64,000 nt of DNA from Scolanthus callimorphus (lineage: Eukaryota > Cnidaria > Anthozoa > Actiniaria > Edwardsiidae), in contig JAWWUD010000102.1 in the NCBI GenBank assembly GCA_033964015.1, positions 310,001 to 374,000 of the forward strand, given 5' to 3'. The position numbers and the translations under genes are program-made. The notes below the pieces were generated by a model. It saw only the letters and a list, made by a program, of their open reading frames with translations, did no database searches and was not told the DNA's origin. Shown here in pieces: positions 10,523-20,029 of the stretch; the first letter of the stretch is position 1; every line of letters begins with the position of its first letter.

Positions 10523-10770
10523 AATATACAACTGTTTCAATTAACGTTGCTCGTGAAACCATGTATCATGAACCATGCTTCAGTAGCAATGATAAGTCAT
10601 GCCTAAAACGAAGCAGTTCATGTCAAATTATGTCTCAAAGTAGTAAACAAAGTGCCGTTTGTCAAACTCAAGGAAAATACTAGAAATAGCGTCTTCATTA
10701 TGAAGCATGGTTAATGATTTTACGTTTTACGGAGCAACGTTAATTGAAATAGGTGTATATGACATGTATA
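10523..10770. mobile_element. MITE with TTTCAATTAACGTTGCTC inverted ends
   Basis: The left arm ATACAACTGTTTCAATTAAC, extending through ACGTTGCTC and ACCATGCTTCA, is mirrored at 10700-10770 (TGAAGCATGGTTAA ... GAGCAACGTTAATTGAAA). Arms are about 55 bp with a short centre and no coding content. Confidence 0.6.
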
Positions 10771-11208
10771 AAACACTTATAAATGCTGTTTGATTGTTCC
10801 TTTCGACTACACGTTCAGGTTCGAAAAGTCCAGAAAGTTTCCATCACGAACGATGGATACTTTTACCACCAGCAGGGGCAAATTTATACTATTTTCCTAG
10901 TTTTTCTATCGCAGGCTCCTAGTGAAACTTTGACTCCGAGCCATGCAAAACTTCCTTCTGAACACTAAACTTGCTAACTCAGATATGAAAAATCCAACAC
11001 AGCTTGCGTCAGAAGTATCAGAATTTCTTTGTTTCCATCTCAAACCAAAATGACAAGTTTCATTTCACTTGGGAATGACATCAAATCACCATTGCCGTTA
11101 TTTGATATGTTATAAATAAATAAAAATATATAGTACTGCATTCTAGTTGTTTACAGTCACAGAAAAAAGAAGCATTTCGGTGTCAGGTTGTGTTAAAAAT
11201 AAAGTATT
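10771..11208. other. No gene recognised
   Basis: AT-rich sequence with one short plus-strand frame and no motifs. No repeat structure was noticed. Confidence 0.4.
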
Positions 11209-11390
11209 TACAGCCATTCTCAGTTACACGCGGTCGCCGGCGGAAAAAAGCTTGCAAGCGAAACTCGTTTTTTCTCTGAGCGCGACACGTCGGCGAAAGG
11301 ACGTGCGTTGCCATCGAAACTTTGACGAAAAACGAGTTTTCGCGTGCAAGCTTTTTTCCCGGCGATCGCGTGTAAGTGAGAATAGCTGTA
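11209..11390. mobile_element. 182-bp palindromic MITE
   Basis: TACAGCCATTCTCAGTTACA at 11209 is matched in inverse by GTGTAAGTGAGAATAGCTGTA ending 11390. The inner arms share AAAAAAGCTTGCA and its inverse. The element is a near-complete fold-back. Short frames across it on both strands mirror one another and are artefacts. Confidence 0.7.
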
Positions 11391-11600
11391 ATGTACTTTT
11401 CATTAGTTCTAACACTCACTTATATGTTTCTGGTTCTAAATCTCGAAATCTCCCTATCAGTCATAAAGTTCAAATAGGAGCATCAGTTTCAATGTGAGAA
11501 TGCACCGCCCACAACCAATAATAGCGCGCGTACACTGTCTTTGCTCTTTTATAAAGCTTAAAAAACGTGGAAATCCGTACAAACGAGAAAAACATCGCGA

Positions 11601-12534
11601 TTACATGTCCATTATTTCGTCCTCTTTTTGTATTTCGTCAGCAATAGCATCGACCTCTGCGTCGTCGAGAACCGATTCTTCAATCGCGAACGCGAAGTCT
11701 TGGCTTTGGAGCTCGCGTAGGTCAGACGATTTGCTGCGTGTCATACACTTAATCACGTCGGCTTGGACTCGCTTCATTTTAGCAAGAATATCATGCATCA
11801 TGCATCATGTTTTCCTCTGCCTCGATGTCCTTCTTGATATTACCGTCTTTCACTGAAACACTGTTTAACTGTTCAATTCGCTTGTAGCAGCTCCTTCTTT
11901 CAATATCTATCCTTTCCAGCTTGTCAACATGACTGAGTAGAACTTGGTGCTTTTGTCCTTCATGTTCCCGCTGGTAGCTTTCTGTTTCTACTTTAAGTAA
12001 TTCTGTAAGCTTTAGGGTCCATTCAGTGTCCAACAGCCCCTTCTTTTCGTGGATGCTCCAGGTTGAATATATCGGATGTTTCTCAATTTGACGTGCCAGA
12101 GAGTTCCAGAAATGTTGCCGCTCTTTAGCGAACAAAGTTGTGTTGTCAATGTCTTCGTCGGATATCATTAACCCCGACCAAAGGCTTTGGGCCTTCGGCT
12201 TCTCCTGGTCGAACGTTTGGTGTTTTGTGGGGGTAGTGCGGCATTCCTTCGCCTTGGGTTGGCCCTTTGGTTTCAATCGCTGGATTTCAATCTGATGTTT
12301 CGCTGATCCATCTAGTTCGTTTATCTGTTTAGCCACTTGCTTTACCTTGATTACACTTTCTTGCTGGATAGAGAGCGGACTTTTGTGAAAGAGAACATGA
12401 AATTCTTCTCTATACCCAAGCCGATCATTCAGCAGATTTTTAAACTGCGCGATGGTCAAATCCGGGTCTACTACTTGAGACGCAAGAACAGCCGAGTTTC
12501 CATCTACCACATCTATATTTATAAGAGAAGTCAT
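11601..12534 (-). pseudogene. Intronless unknown gene with a 7-bp frameshifting duplication
   Basis: A single minus-strand reading frame of about 310 codons. The best start is Met at 12534 (MTSLINIDVVDG, with G at -3); the frame also extends upstream to 12645, but that extension lies inside a palindrome arm. The first ~90 residues (PDLTIAQFKNLLNDRLGYRE, later VKQVAKQINELDGS) have a compact mixed character resembling a ubiquitin-like or N-terminal interaction fold. The remainder is predicted mostly helical and charged. The C-terminus is acidic (SVLDDAEVDAIADEIQKEDE). At about 11797-11815 the unit CATGCAT occurs twice in tandem; removing one copy would put the upstream frame (ending MMHDA) in register with the downstream frame (starting MMHDILAK). 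No family is recognised. The long open frame argues for recent function and a recent break or assembly error. Confidence 0.5.
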
Positions 12535-12573
12535 CACTCGAAAAAGTTTCGGAACTCTCGTCGAAGTGCTTGC

Positions 12574-12878
12574 TGTTTTACTGCGGTTTTCGTAATTTTG
12601 CGAACTCTCGCTATTGATTTCCAACCGCCTTCTGGCTTCCGTCAATCAAACTCCCGAGTCTTTTCCTCGTTACTCTTTGTGCTTTTTGATTGGCCAGCGC
12701 CTAAGCAGTGCTAAAATGGCTTCCTGTCGTGACAGCAACGTTACGTGCTGGCCAATCAAAAAGCACAAAGAGTAACGACGAAAAGACTCGGGAGTTTGAT
12801 TGATGGAAGCCAGAAGGCGGTTTGGCGGTTGGAAATCGTTAGCGAGAGTTCGCAGAATTATGAAAACCGCAGTAAAAC
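12574..12878. repeat. ~305 bp palindrome at the 5' side of the unknown gene
   Basis: Arms 12574-12698 and 12747-12878 are inverse copies around a ~48 bp centre. Shared blocks include TTTACTGCGGTTTTC, GCGAACTCTCGCTA, TCAATCAAACTCCCGAGTC and TTTTTGATTGGCCAGC. The arm contains CCAAT-type motifs (GATTGG and inverse). It covers the likely promoter and upstream region of the minus-strand gene, so it could act symmetrically. It could also be the end of a fold-back element. Confidence 0.65.
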
Positions 12879-12885
12879 CCGTGTA

Positions 12886-13140
12886 GGGGGGACTCCCCTA
12901 TTTTACTTTTTACTGGTGTGCGTTCTAGATAAATCAACAATAGTTGTATATCATGCACTTGTTGGGGTTGGTAGCCTGAATTTCTAGACGTATTTTTCCT
13001 CATAAACAATACGAGGGAAAATACGGCTGAATTTCAGGATAACTTATTGGTACCTTTAGAGGTCACTAAGCACTAAGTGACGTAAAATCGAAAGGATATG
13101 TTCCCGACGAGCACCCCTCCCAAAAAATAGGGGGTCCCCC
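12886..13140. mobile_element. 255-bp MITE, GGGGGACTCCCCTATTTT family, copy 1
   Basis: GGGGGACTCCCCTATTTT at 12886 is inverted as AAAATAGGGGGTCCCCC at 13140. The interior shares TACGAGGGAAAATACG, GAATTTCAGG and TTGGTACCTTT with the longer copy at 52009-53242, which establishes a family. It separates the 12.6-12.9 kb palindrome from a further inverted block at 13142-13322. Confidence 0.7.
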
Positions 13141-13141
13141 T

Positions 13142-13322
13142 CTGGCTTCCGTCAATCAAACTTTGAAACTCTTTAGAATAAGTAGAATTCAGTTATTCGC
13201 CATCCTAGTGAAATGCCCCAACCACACAGCATCTTTTACGGCTTTTTCGAAACAAATGGCCTAACTTACGGTCGTCTAAGACTCAAATTAGACCCGAGAG
13301 TTTGATTGACAGAAGCCAGAAC
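13142..13322. repeat. Inverted pair related to the 12.6 kb palindrome
   Basis: CTGGCTTCCGTCAATCAAAC (13142) and its inverse GTTTGATTGACAGAAGCCAG (13300-13320) face each other. The same block occurs in both arms of the neighbouring palindrome, followed there and here by a GAGAGTTCGCAGAAT-like sequence. At least four copies of this block in alternating orientation therefore lie within 750 bp. Confidence 0.6.
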
Positions 13323-13902
13323 GCCATTGGAAGTCGAACGCGAGAGTTCGCAGAATACTAAAAACATCTGTAAAATGTTGGCCCAAAACCTAAGCCAGTT
13401 TGTCGAGGGAAACGATTGTTTGTAGGACAAACTGCGACAGATTTCAAATCCCTTCATACAATGCCCTAGTTTCGCAGCAAACATTTTACCTACTAGCTAC
13501 TTTGAGAACGATCTGGAAATCGTGATCCGAGCATGATAAACGTGCGGGACCGGTCATTATTTATCGCCTGAGGATTTTTTGGGGGATCTTCATTTTTGGG
13601 TAAGCGAAAGGGGGATCTTTCGAAACTTGATGCACTGAAAGCCGGGGGGATCACAAGAAATTTCCTAAGGAGTGATTCAGCAAGTTCTATATCATGTCCA
13701 TTATAAAAAAATTCGACATGTCTCGTGCTCCATGAACTGCTCTCGAATTCTCCCAAAAGGCAACGCCTCGGTTTTCAAAATTTCATCGCTAAATATACTA
13801 AAAAGGGTGTGACAAAACGCGTTATGAACGTTCACGGGTCCATCGTACTTAGAATGTCGCCAGTACAAAAATCTAAATAAGGATGCTTTCTTAGGCATGT
13901 GG
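13323..13902. other. MITE fragments, no gene
   Basis: GGGACCGGTCATTATTTATC at 13540 looks like one end of a PIF/Harbinger-type MITE; I did not find the matching other end. A small stem near 13396-13430 pairs CCAGTTTGTC with GACAAACTG. Minus-strand frames here carry no motif. Confidence 0.4.
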
Positions 13903-14205
13903 CAGGGGCGTAGCCAGCACTTATGAGAGGGGGGGTTCCAAAATTCAAAAAATTAAAACTCCACATAGATCGGACGTGTTTTTTGCGTTGTCGCCACAGG
14001 AAACCCAGCCAAAAATATTGATCTCAGGGAAAAACTAGCGTTTGAAGAAATTTGCTACATTTTATTTGAGCTTTTATTTGTTGTCTATTAAATATTTACA
14101 ATTTTAGTAGTAAGTCGGTCCAGAACAGAGGCGAGGGGGGGTTCCGCTGCGGGAGAGGGGGGGGGGGGGGGGGGGTTCCGTTGCGGCTTCCTGGCTTCGC
14201 CCCTG
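13903..14205. mobile_element. 303-bp element with CAGGGGCG ends and ATGTGG target duplication
   Basis: CAGGGGCGTAGCCAG (13903) and CTGGCTTCGCCCCTG (ending 14205) are imperfect inverted ends. Directly outside both ends is ATGTGG (13897-13902 and 14206-14211), a perfect 6-bp duplication. A long G run lies at about 14157-14175. CAGGGGCG ends are widespread in hAT-like non-autonomous elements, but the 6-bp duplication is shorter than the usual 8, so the superfamily is left open. Confidence 0.7.
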
Positions 14206-14834
14206 ATGTGGGTCACGTGGCGATCACTTTTCATGGAAAGTGTAGATAAATTTGCAGCCCCCCAGTTCAGCCCCCCCCCCCAGTTCAAAAGGTGGGAGTG
14301 CTCGAGCACCCCCTGCCTTTGATCTTTGCCTTTGAGTTACACTTTGGTTGCTGCAGCACTTTTGACATTTTTTGTTAGAATTGTACAAATTTTGCCATAA
14401 AACGATGCAGTAACCAAAGTTTAGCAGCTGATATCTTAAAGACGGATCAATTAGAAAAAAATACTCATTTCTATTTTGTTTCCTATTTTATAAGGATACT
14501 CTATGCAAAGAATCAAGCCTATCTCACTTTACCTGACCTTAGGGTAGAAATCTTGCCATTTTTGGGTTCTGTCAAACAGCGCTATAAAGGGGTCGCCATT
14601 TTGCGAACTTCACGATATAAAAGCGAAAGGGTAACGATTTTTATAATTTTACTATTTTCATTGCTATTATTACCAACTAAAGTCATAATACTAGCTTTCA
14701 TTCTGTTTCCTTATCATTCTGTTCCATTTTATCAGATCGTAAAGCGACATGAGCTATAGGAATAAGGCTATATGATATGTAACATTATTTTTTGCAAATA
14801 TACACTGTCACTGGTAATACTCGATGTGTTGTTA
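14206..14834. other. No gene; C-tract and small inverted repeat
   Basis: A C-run lies at about 14269-14281. ACTTTGGTTGCTGCAG (14340) is inverted near 14407-14422 (TGCAGTAACCAAAGT), suggesting a ~90 bp fold-back. A short plus-strand hydrophobic frame at 14553-14759 has no support. Confidence 0.4.
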
Positions 14835-15069
14835 AGCCCTGGCCAAACGAAACGCAAGTTCACGCAAGTCGATGCAAGCTGTGACTTGCACAGACTTGCG
14901 CTCACTTGCGTCGAGGTGTCCAAACGAGATGCAAGTTTTGATGCAAGTTGAGTGTTTGGTGCTTTGCGCCGCTAATGACGACAAGTTTGTGGCCAAACGA
15001 GCGCAAGTCGACGCAAGTAGCAAAACTTGCGTCGACTTGCACCGACTTGCGTTTCGTTTGGCCAGGGCT
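14835..15069. mobile_element. 235-bp PIF/Harbinger-like MITE with TTA duplication
   Basis: AGCCCTGGCCAAACGAAACG (14835) is inverted as CGTTTCGTTTGGCCAGGGCT ending 15069. Both ends are flanked by TTA (14832-14834 and 15070-15072), the target size typical of PIF/Harbinger. The interior is built from repeated GCAAGT and ACTTGC words in both orientations, which explains the mirrored open frames on both strands. Confidence 0.75.
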
Positions 15070-15574
15070 TTACAGTGTGTTATTACAAATGTGGCACGAT
15101 ATGTTATTGCAAATGTAGTCACATCAGCGCATAGGCTTGAGTGGTCAAAAACCAACAACCTTTATTGATAAAATAAGTTTGCTCTTTGGATCACTTCGTT
15201 TTCAAGGGTGACCTTTAAAACGAGTTCCACATTCTAATTTGCTTGGCCATTTCCTTTTTTCCTGAAAAAGAAAAATATAAATAAATATTTATAAATAAAC
15301 AGAGCTGTCAGAACAAACAGGCGACCGGTTTTGTTATTCAAGTTTGAGGAAAATTGTATGAGCGAAAATTTCAGAAGGGGATAGAGCCAAACATGGCCAT
15401 GAAATTGGAGCTCTTATATGACTCGATTTGCGAGGTTAATTTAAAATTTTAGTTCTGGGGGATGAAAATCACGCTGAAGAAAAATAGTCACTGAAAAAAA
15501 CATTCCTAATTAATCATACCCCAGTACTATGTTTTAGTTTGTAAATGCTACACTACACAGGGGCGGATCTCAAT
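15070..15574. other. No gene recognised
   Basis: AT-rich sequence without motifs. CAGGGGCGGATCT at 15557 resembles a transposon end, but no partner was found. Confidence 0.4.
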
Positions 15575-15891
15575 CAATCAATCAATCAATCAATTTATTT
15601 GCATTCCCATATACACAAATGCTATAAAATTGCACATAAAGATAGTTATAAAGTTACATTTTCAGATAACTATTTCTCTTATTAACCATTTCATGAAATA
15701 TAGTGAGCAAGTGTTTTACATATAAAAGGATCATCATTATAAAAGAGCACTTTGTCATTTAAATTGAGGTCGTTAAAATTCTTATAACGAGTTTGAATAG
15801 AAGCAAATAGATTTTGTCGTTCATAGTTATTGACGTCAGACGATTTGTCCATCCAGACGATTTGTTCGTCTTCTAGTGCGAAAACGGCCAT
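15575..15891 (-). mobile_element. LINE 3'-end remnant with TGAT simple-repeat tail
   Basis: On the minus strand a 66-residue frame (15691-15891) includes NDKVLFYNDDPFICKTLAHY, resembling the last residues of CR1-like ORF2 proteins. It is followed by an AT-rich 3' region and ends in a TTGATTGATTGAT array (15573-15597 on the plus strand reads ATCAATCAATC). Only the extreme 3' end is present, as in strongly 5'-truncated LINE copies. Clade assignment is tentative. Confidence 0.5.
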
Positions 15892-15984
15892 TGTTAAATA
15901 AATATTTACTAATAAAGAAGTATATAAGAGGACATACCACGGAAAATCAGGCTAAAAATAAATACAAACACAGCGCGTGCGCAG

Positions 15985-16140
15985 CCAAACGGTGTTTTCG
16001 TTGGTTCTTTTAGCGCGCGCGCTGGTGATGACGCGTTTTGTGGTATATATAGAGGATATTACATGGCCGCGCGGAGATATGAATTTTATCTTCGAGTGTT
16101 CAAAATTTATCTCACGAGTGAGCGTAGCGAACGACTCCAA
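15985..16140. mobile_element. Half of a fold-back element cut by the minisatellite
   Basis: AGAGGATATTACATGGCCGC, then ATATGAATTTTATCTTCGAG and CACGAGTGAGCGTAGCGAACGA, match my recollection of one arm of a common anthozoan fold-back MITE. The second arm, which should follow the GAGCGTAGCGAACGA centre, is absent. The minisatellite starts there instead. Confidence 0.45.
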
Positions 16141-16800
16141 GGGGGTATTAATGAAGGACGGATTGTGGAAATTCCAGGGAGGGGGGTTACTGAGAAAAAA
16201 CGGAAATTCCAGGGAGGGGGGTGCTTTTGGAGCGCGGAAATTCCACGGGAGGGGGTATTAACGAAGTATGGAAATTCCAGGGAGGGGGGTACTGAGAAAG
16301 TACGGAAATTCCAGGGAGGGGGGTATTGAGGATCTGGGAAATTCCAGGGAGGGGGGTATTTGAGGACCTGGGAAATTCCAGGGAGGGGGGTATTTGAGGA
16401 CCTGGGAAATTCCAGGGAGGGGGGTGCTTTTGGAGCGAGGAAATTCCATGGGAGGGGGGTAACAAGGAAGTACGGAAATTCCAGGGGAGGGGGGCACAGA
16501 GGATGTACGGAAATTCCAGCGGAGGGGGGTACTGAGGATGCACGGAAATTCCAGGGGAGGGGGGTACTGAGGATGTACAAAAATTCCAGGTGAGGGGGGT
16601 ATTGAGGATGCATGGAAATTCCAGGGGAAGGGGGTACAGAGGATGTACGGAATTTCCAAGGAGGAGGTATTGAGAATGTTCGGAAAATCCAGGGGAGGGG
16701 AGTGTTAAGAATGTGCGGAAATTCCAGGGGAGAGGGTCATCCCAAAGCGAGGTCCTCAACCCCCCCGGTGCGGAATAAAAATGCAATCAGCCAATGCATT
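16141..16800. repeat. GGAAATTCCAGGGAGGGGGG minisatellite with MITE right end
   Basis: About 16 variable units of roughly 35-40 bp share GGAAATTCCAGGGGAGGGGGG and diverge between copies. The array ends with GAGGTCCTCAACCCCC and TGCAATCAGCCA (16750-16796), the same end sequence that bounds the related array at 53349-53738. The long proline- or glycine-rich frames on both strands are products of the repeat, not genes. Confidence 0.8.
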
Positions 16801-16974
16801 CCTAAGCAGTTACAATAATAGAAGCCTGAAAAAAATTCCAACAAGTTGTCTGCTATGAACCACAGCGGGCATATTTCGCGCCGAAAGCAGTACGTTGGCT
16901 TTTCCATTAGGACAGCGGTCTTCCTTTGAAGTCGCGTCCCGTCGCGGGCTCGAGACGCGGCTCATGAACAAAAA

Positions 16975-17205
16975 ATGGCAGCAAGTTTGAGTACAGAGGA
17001 GGTGATACGGAGAATATTTGATGAAAATGGAAGCGACGAAGAGGAAGACACGAGTTCTGAGGACGAGGTAGTGAAGGAAAACAGCCTTGATGAATGGTTA
17101 AAGACTTTCCCTGATGGATCAAACTTTAACTTTAATTTATTTTATTCAATCGGCCGAGAAGTATTGGCCCAGTGTTGCCCAGTGTTCCAACGAACACTCG
17201 CATGA
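16975..17205 (+). CDS. Acidic N-terminal fragment, possibly transposase-derived
   Basis: A 76-codon frame with ATG in the context AAAAATGGCA. It encodes MAASLSTEEVIRRIFDENGS followed by an acidic run (DEEEDTSSEDE). Short hydrophobic-acidic N-termini of this style precede the catalytic domain in piggyBac-type transposase proteins, but no catalytic domain follows. The frame loses coherence after residue ~55. It could be a truncated transposon N-terminus or first exon. I see no splice donor that decides this. Confidence 0.35.
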   Translation: MAASLSTEEVIRRIFDENGSDEEEDTSSEDEVVKENSLDEWLKTFPDGSNFNFNLFYSIGREVLAQCCPVFQRTLA

Positions 17206-17626
17206 AGCGAATACAGTTCAAGGTAATGTTTGTAGTCAACCTTCTAAGGCAGTAATAGAAGCCGAGATAAGCCAATGCTGGTGGAAGAAATTCTGGCTTT
17301 TCTGGTGGAAGAAACAAAAGCAACCGAAAATAAACAAAAGAAAATAAGAGATGCGTGCACCATTTGCCATTTAAGCTTAATTATAGACTGTAAGTTTAAG
17401 TTCTTGTTTGCATGAACAGTTTGCAAACCAAGCAATAACGAGATCAAAGAAACCTTCCTGGAACAGGAAATCTCTTGTTTCTTGAAACAAAAACAAAAAA
17501 AAAATCTGAAATTAACACCTTGTTTCTCATTTCAAAGAACTGTTTCTTGTCTGGGGACAAAAATTAAAACTTGTTTTAAGCATTTCAACGTTGAGTGTCA
17601 AGCCCATTTTTTTCTAGTTTTTTTTT
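17206..17626. other. No gene recognised
   Basis: AT-rich spacer with imperfect TTTCTTG/GAAACAAG repeats at about 17460-17570 and no motifs. Confidence 0.4.
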
Positions 17627-19670
17627 AGCGGAGCTCCTGCGCGGGCCGAAGGCCCGCGCAAGCGGAGCACCATACCTAAGAAAATAACGTCTCGCATAAC
17701 TATGGAGTTGATTTTCAAACGTCACGGGCTTTCTTGCTCATTTTGCTTACGTTATTGACGGCGCCAAGTCAAATGATTAGGGCGTTGAAATGGTATCGCC
17801 CAAAAGATTAATGTGTCCAAGTTTGGTTGCCATAGGTTGTTCTCTTCTTGAGATATGAATTTTTTTGTTTCTTCTGGTATTAAAGGTATAGCGTACGTCC
17901 GTCCGTCCGTCCGCCGTACGCGGAAACTCATGGGAACCCTGTGGTATACTAAGAAAATTAAAAAATCTCGGGAAGGGATGGACCTTAGACAACCAAACTT
18001 GGATGAAGTTATCTTAGTGGCAAGGGGGGTGCAACTGCATGGTCACGTGGTATGACGTCATCGATGACGTCATCATAGGAGAAAAATGATATATCTAAAG
18101 AAGGGATGAACCTCAGACAACCAAACTTGGGTAAAGGTATCTAAGTGGCAAGGGGGGTGCAACTGCATGGTCACGTGGTATGACGTCATTGATGACGTCA
18201 TCATAGGAGAAAAATGATATATCTCAAGAAGGGATGAACCTCAGACAACCAAACTTGGATGAAGTTATCTAAGTGGCAAGGAGGGTGCAACTGCATGGTC
18301 ACGTGGTATGACGTCATTGATGACGTCATCATAGGAGAACAATGATATATCTCAAGAAGGGATGAACCTCAGACAACCAAACTTGGATGAAGTTATCTAA
18401 GTGGCAAGGAGGGTGCAACTGCATGGTCACGTGGTATGACGTCATTGATGACGTCATCATAGGAGAACAATGATATATCTCAAGAAGGGATGAACCTCAG
18501 ACAACCAAACTTGGATGAAGTTATCTAAGTGGCAAGGAGGGTGCAACTGCATGGTCACGTGGTATGACGTCATTGATGACGTCATCATAGGAGAAAAATG
18601 ATATATCTCAAGAAGGGATGAACCTCAGACAACCAAACTTGGGTGAAGTTATCTAAGTGGCAAGGGGGGTGCAACTGCATGGTCACGTGGTATGACGTCA
18701 TTGATGACGTCATCATAGGAGAAAAATGATATATCTCAAGAAGGGATGAACCTCAGACAACCAAACTTGGATGAAGTTATCTAAGTGGCAAGGAGGGTGC
18801 AACTGCATGGTCACGTGGTATGACGTCATTGATGACGTCATCATAGGAGAAAAATGATATATCTCAAGAAGGGATGAACCTCAGACAACCAAACTTGGAT
18901 GAAGTTATCTAAGTGGCAAGGAGGGTGCAACTGCATGGTCACGTGGTATGACGTCATTGATGACGTCATCATAGGAGAAAAATGATATATCTCAAGAAGG
19001 GATGAACCTCAGACAACCAAACTTGGGTGAAGTTATCTAAGTGGCAAAGGGGGTGCAACTGCGTGGTCACGTGGTATGACGTCATTGATGACGTCATCAT
19101 AGGAGAAAAATGATATGTCTCAAGAAGGGATGAACCTCAGACAACCAAACTTGGGTGAAGTTATCTAAGTGGCAAGGGGGTGCAACTGCATGGTCACGTG
19201 GTATGACGTCATTTATGACGTCATCATAGGAGAAAAATGATATATCTCAAGAAGGGATGAGCCCCAGACAACCAAACTTGGGTGAAGTTATCTAAGTGGC
19301 AAGGGGGGGTGCAACAGCATGGTCACGAGGTATGACGTCATTGATGACGTCATCATAGGAGAAAAATGATATATCTCAAGAAGGGATGAACTTCAGACAA
19401 CCAAACTTGGGTGAAGTTATCTAAGTGGCAAGGTGGGTGTAACTGCATGGTTACGTGGTATGACTTAATTGATGACGTCATCAAACGTGAAAAGGTTTAC
19501 ATCGTTTAAGGGATGAACCTTAGATAACCACACTTGGGTGAACAAGTGCTTAGTAACGTGGTATAACGGTGCAAGGCTATCTATTCACGTACAATGGCAA
19601 CCTTTTGTCTTTTAAAAAAAATTTGTAACCGGGAGCTCCGCTTTTAGCCAGTGGCTAAATCTATATATTA
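17627..19670 (+). mobile_element. Element I, AGCGGAGCTCC family, satellite-bearing
   Basis: The left end is AGCGGAGCTCC plus a GC-rich hairpin (GCGCGGGCCGAAGGCCCGCGC) and GCGGAGCACCATACCTAAG. The right end is GGGAGCTCCGCTTTTAGCCA with the small palindrome TAGCCAGTGGCTA and CTATATATTA. AGCGGAGCTCC and its inverse form the paired ends. The same left and right ends bound 33791-43896 and 49461-54737. There is no coding region; the interior is mostly the 128-bp satellite. Near the left end (about 17808-17858) part of the satellite unit also occurs inverted. Confidence 0.7.
17950..19560 (+). repeat. 128-bp satellite array, about 12 units
   Basis: The period is 128 bp (the CATCATAGGA word recurs at 18071, 18199 and 18327). 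Each unit contains AGACAACCAAACTTGGGTGA, GTGCAACTGCATGGT, CACGTG and usually two TGACGTCA palindromes eight or so bases apart. Inner units are nearly identical; the first and last are degraded, the usual sign of unequal exchange. TGACGTCA and CACGTG are consensus CRE (bZIP) and E-box (bHLH) sites. Confidence 0.9.
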
Positions 19671-20029
19671 CCTGCATTTATGTAAAGGTTTTTTTCTCTT
19701 GGAGAGGATTTAACCTTGCCAAGGTAAAAACAAATTAAGGAAATCACTTGTATACCCTTTACAGCATTAACCATACATCACAATCTTTATGTTTGACTTC
19801 TTCCTTCCTTCGTTCCAACAGCAACAAGCATATTACATCACTCGACCATAAGTTCTGCAGCGGTCCTTCAAGTAGAGGCAAGATTATGGCTTAACAGGAT
19901 CATCAAAGAATGGCTGGGAGGGTTACTTTGCGCAGGCCCTACCAGTCAACCATCAGGCGCAGCATCCCACATGCCATGTCTGCAGCAGCAAAGAGGGTCC
20001 TTCTCACAGCCTATTCCTTTCAGAAACTT
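19671..20029. other. Spacer upstream of the LINE
   Basis: No motif-bearing frame. The minus-strand frame 19946-20332 overlaps the start of the LINE and is a shadow of it. Confidence 0.4.

Noticed and set aside
14832..15168. Opposing ~100-codon frames
   Set aside because: Mirror translations of the palindromic TTA-flanked MITE.
16107..16818. Several long proline- or glycine-rich reading frames
   Set aside because: All are translations of the GGAAATTCCAGGG minisatellite; frames are open on both strands because the unit lacks stops.
17627..19670. Helitron identity for the AGCGGAGCTCC elements because of the terminal hairpin
   Set aside because: The ends share inverted AGCGGAGCTCC, and I do not see a TC start or a CTRR end after the hairpin.
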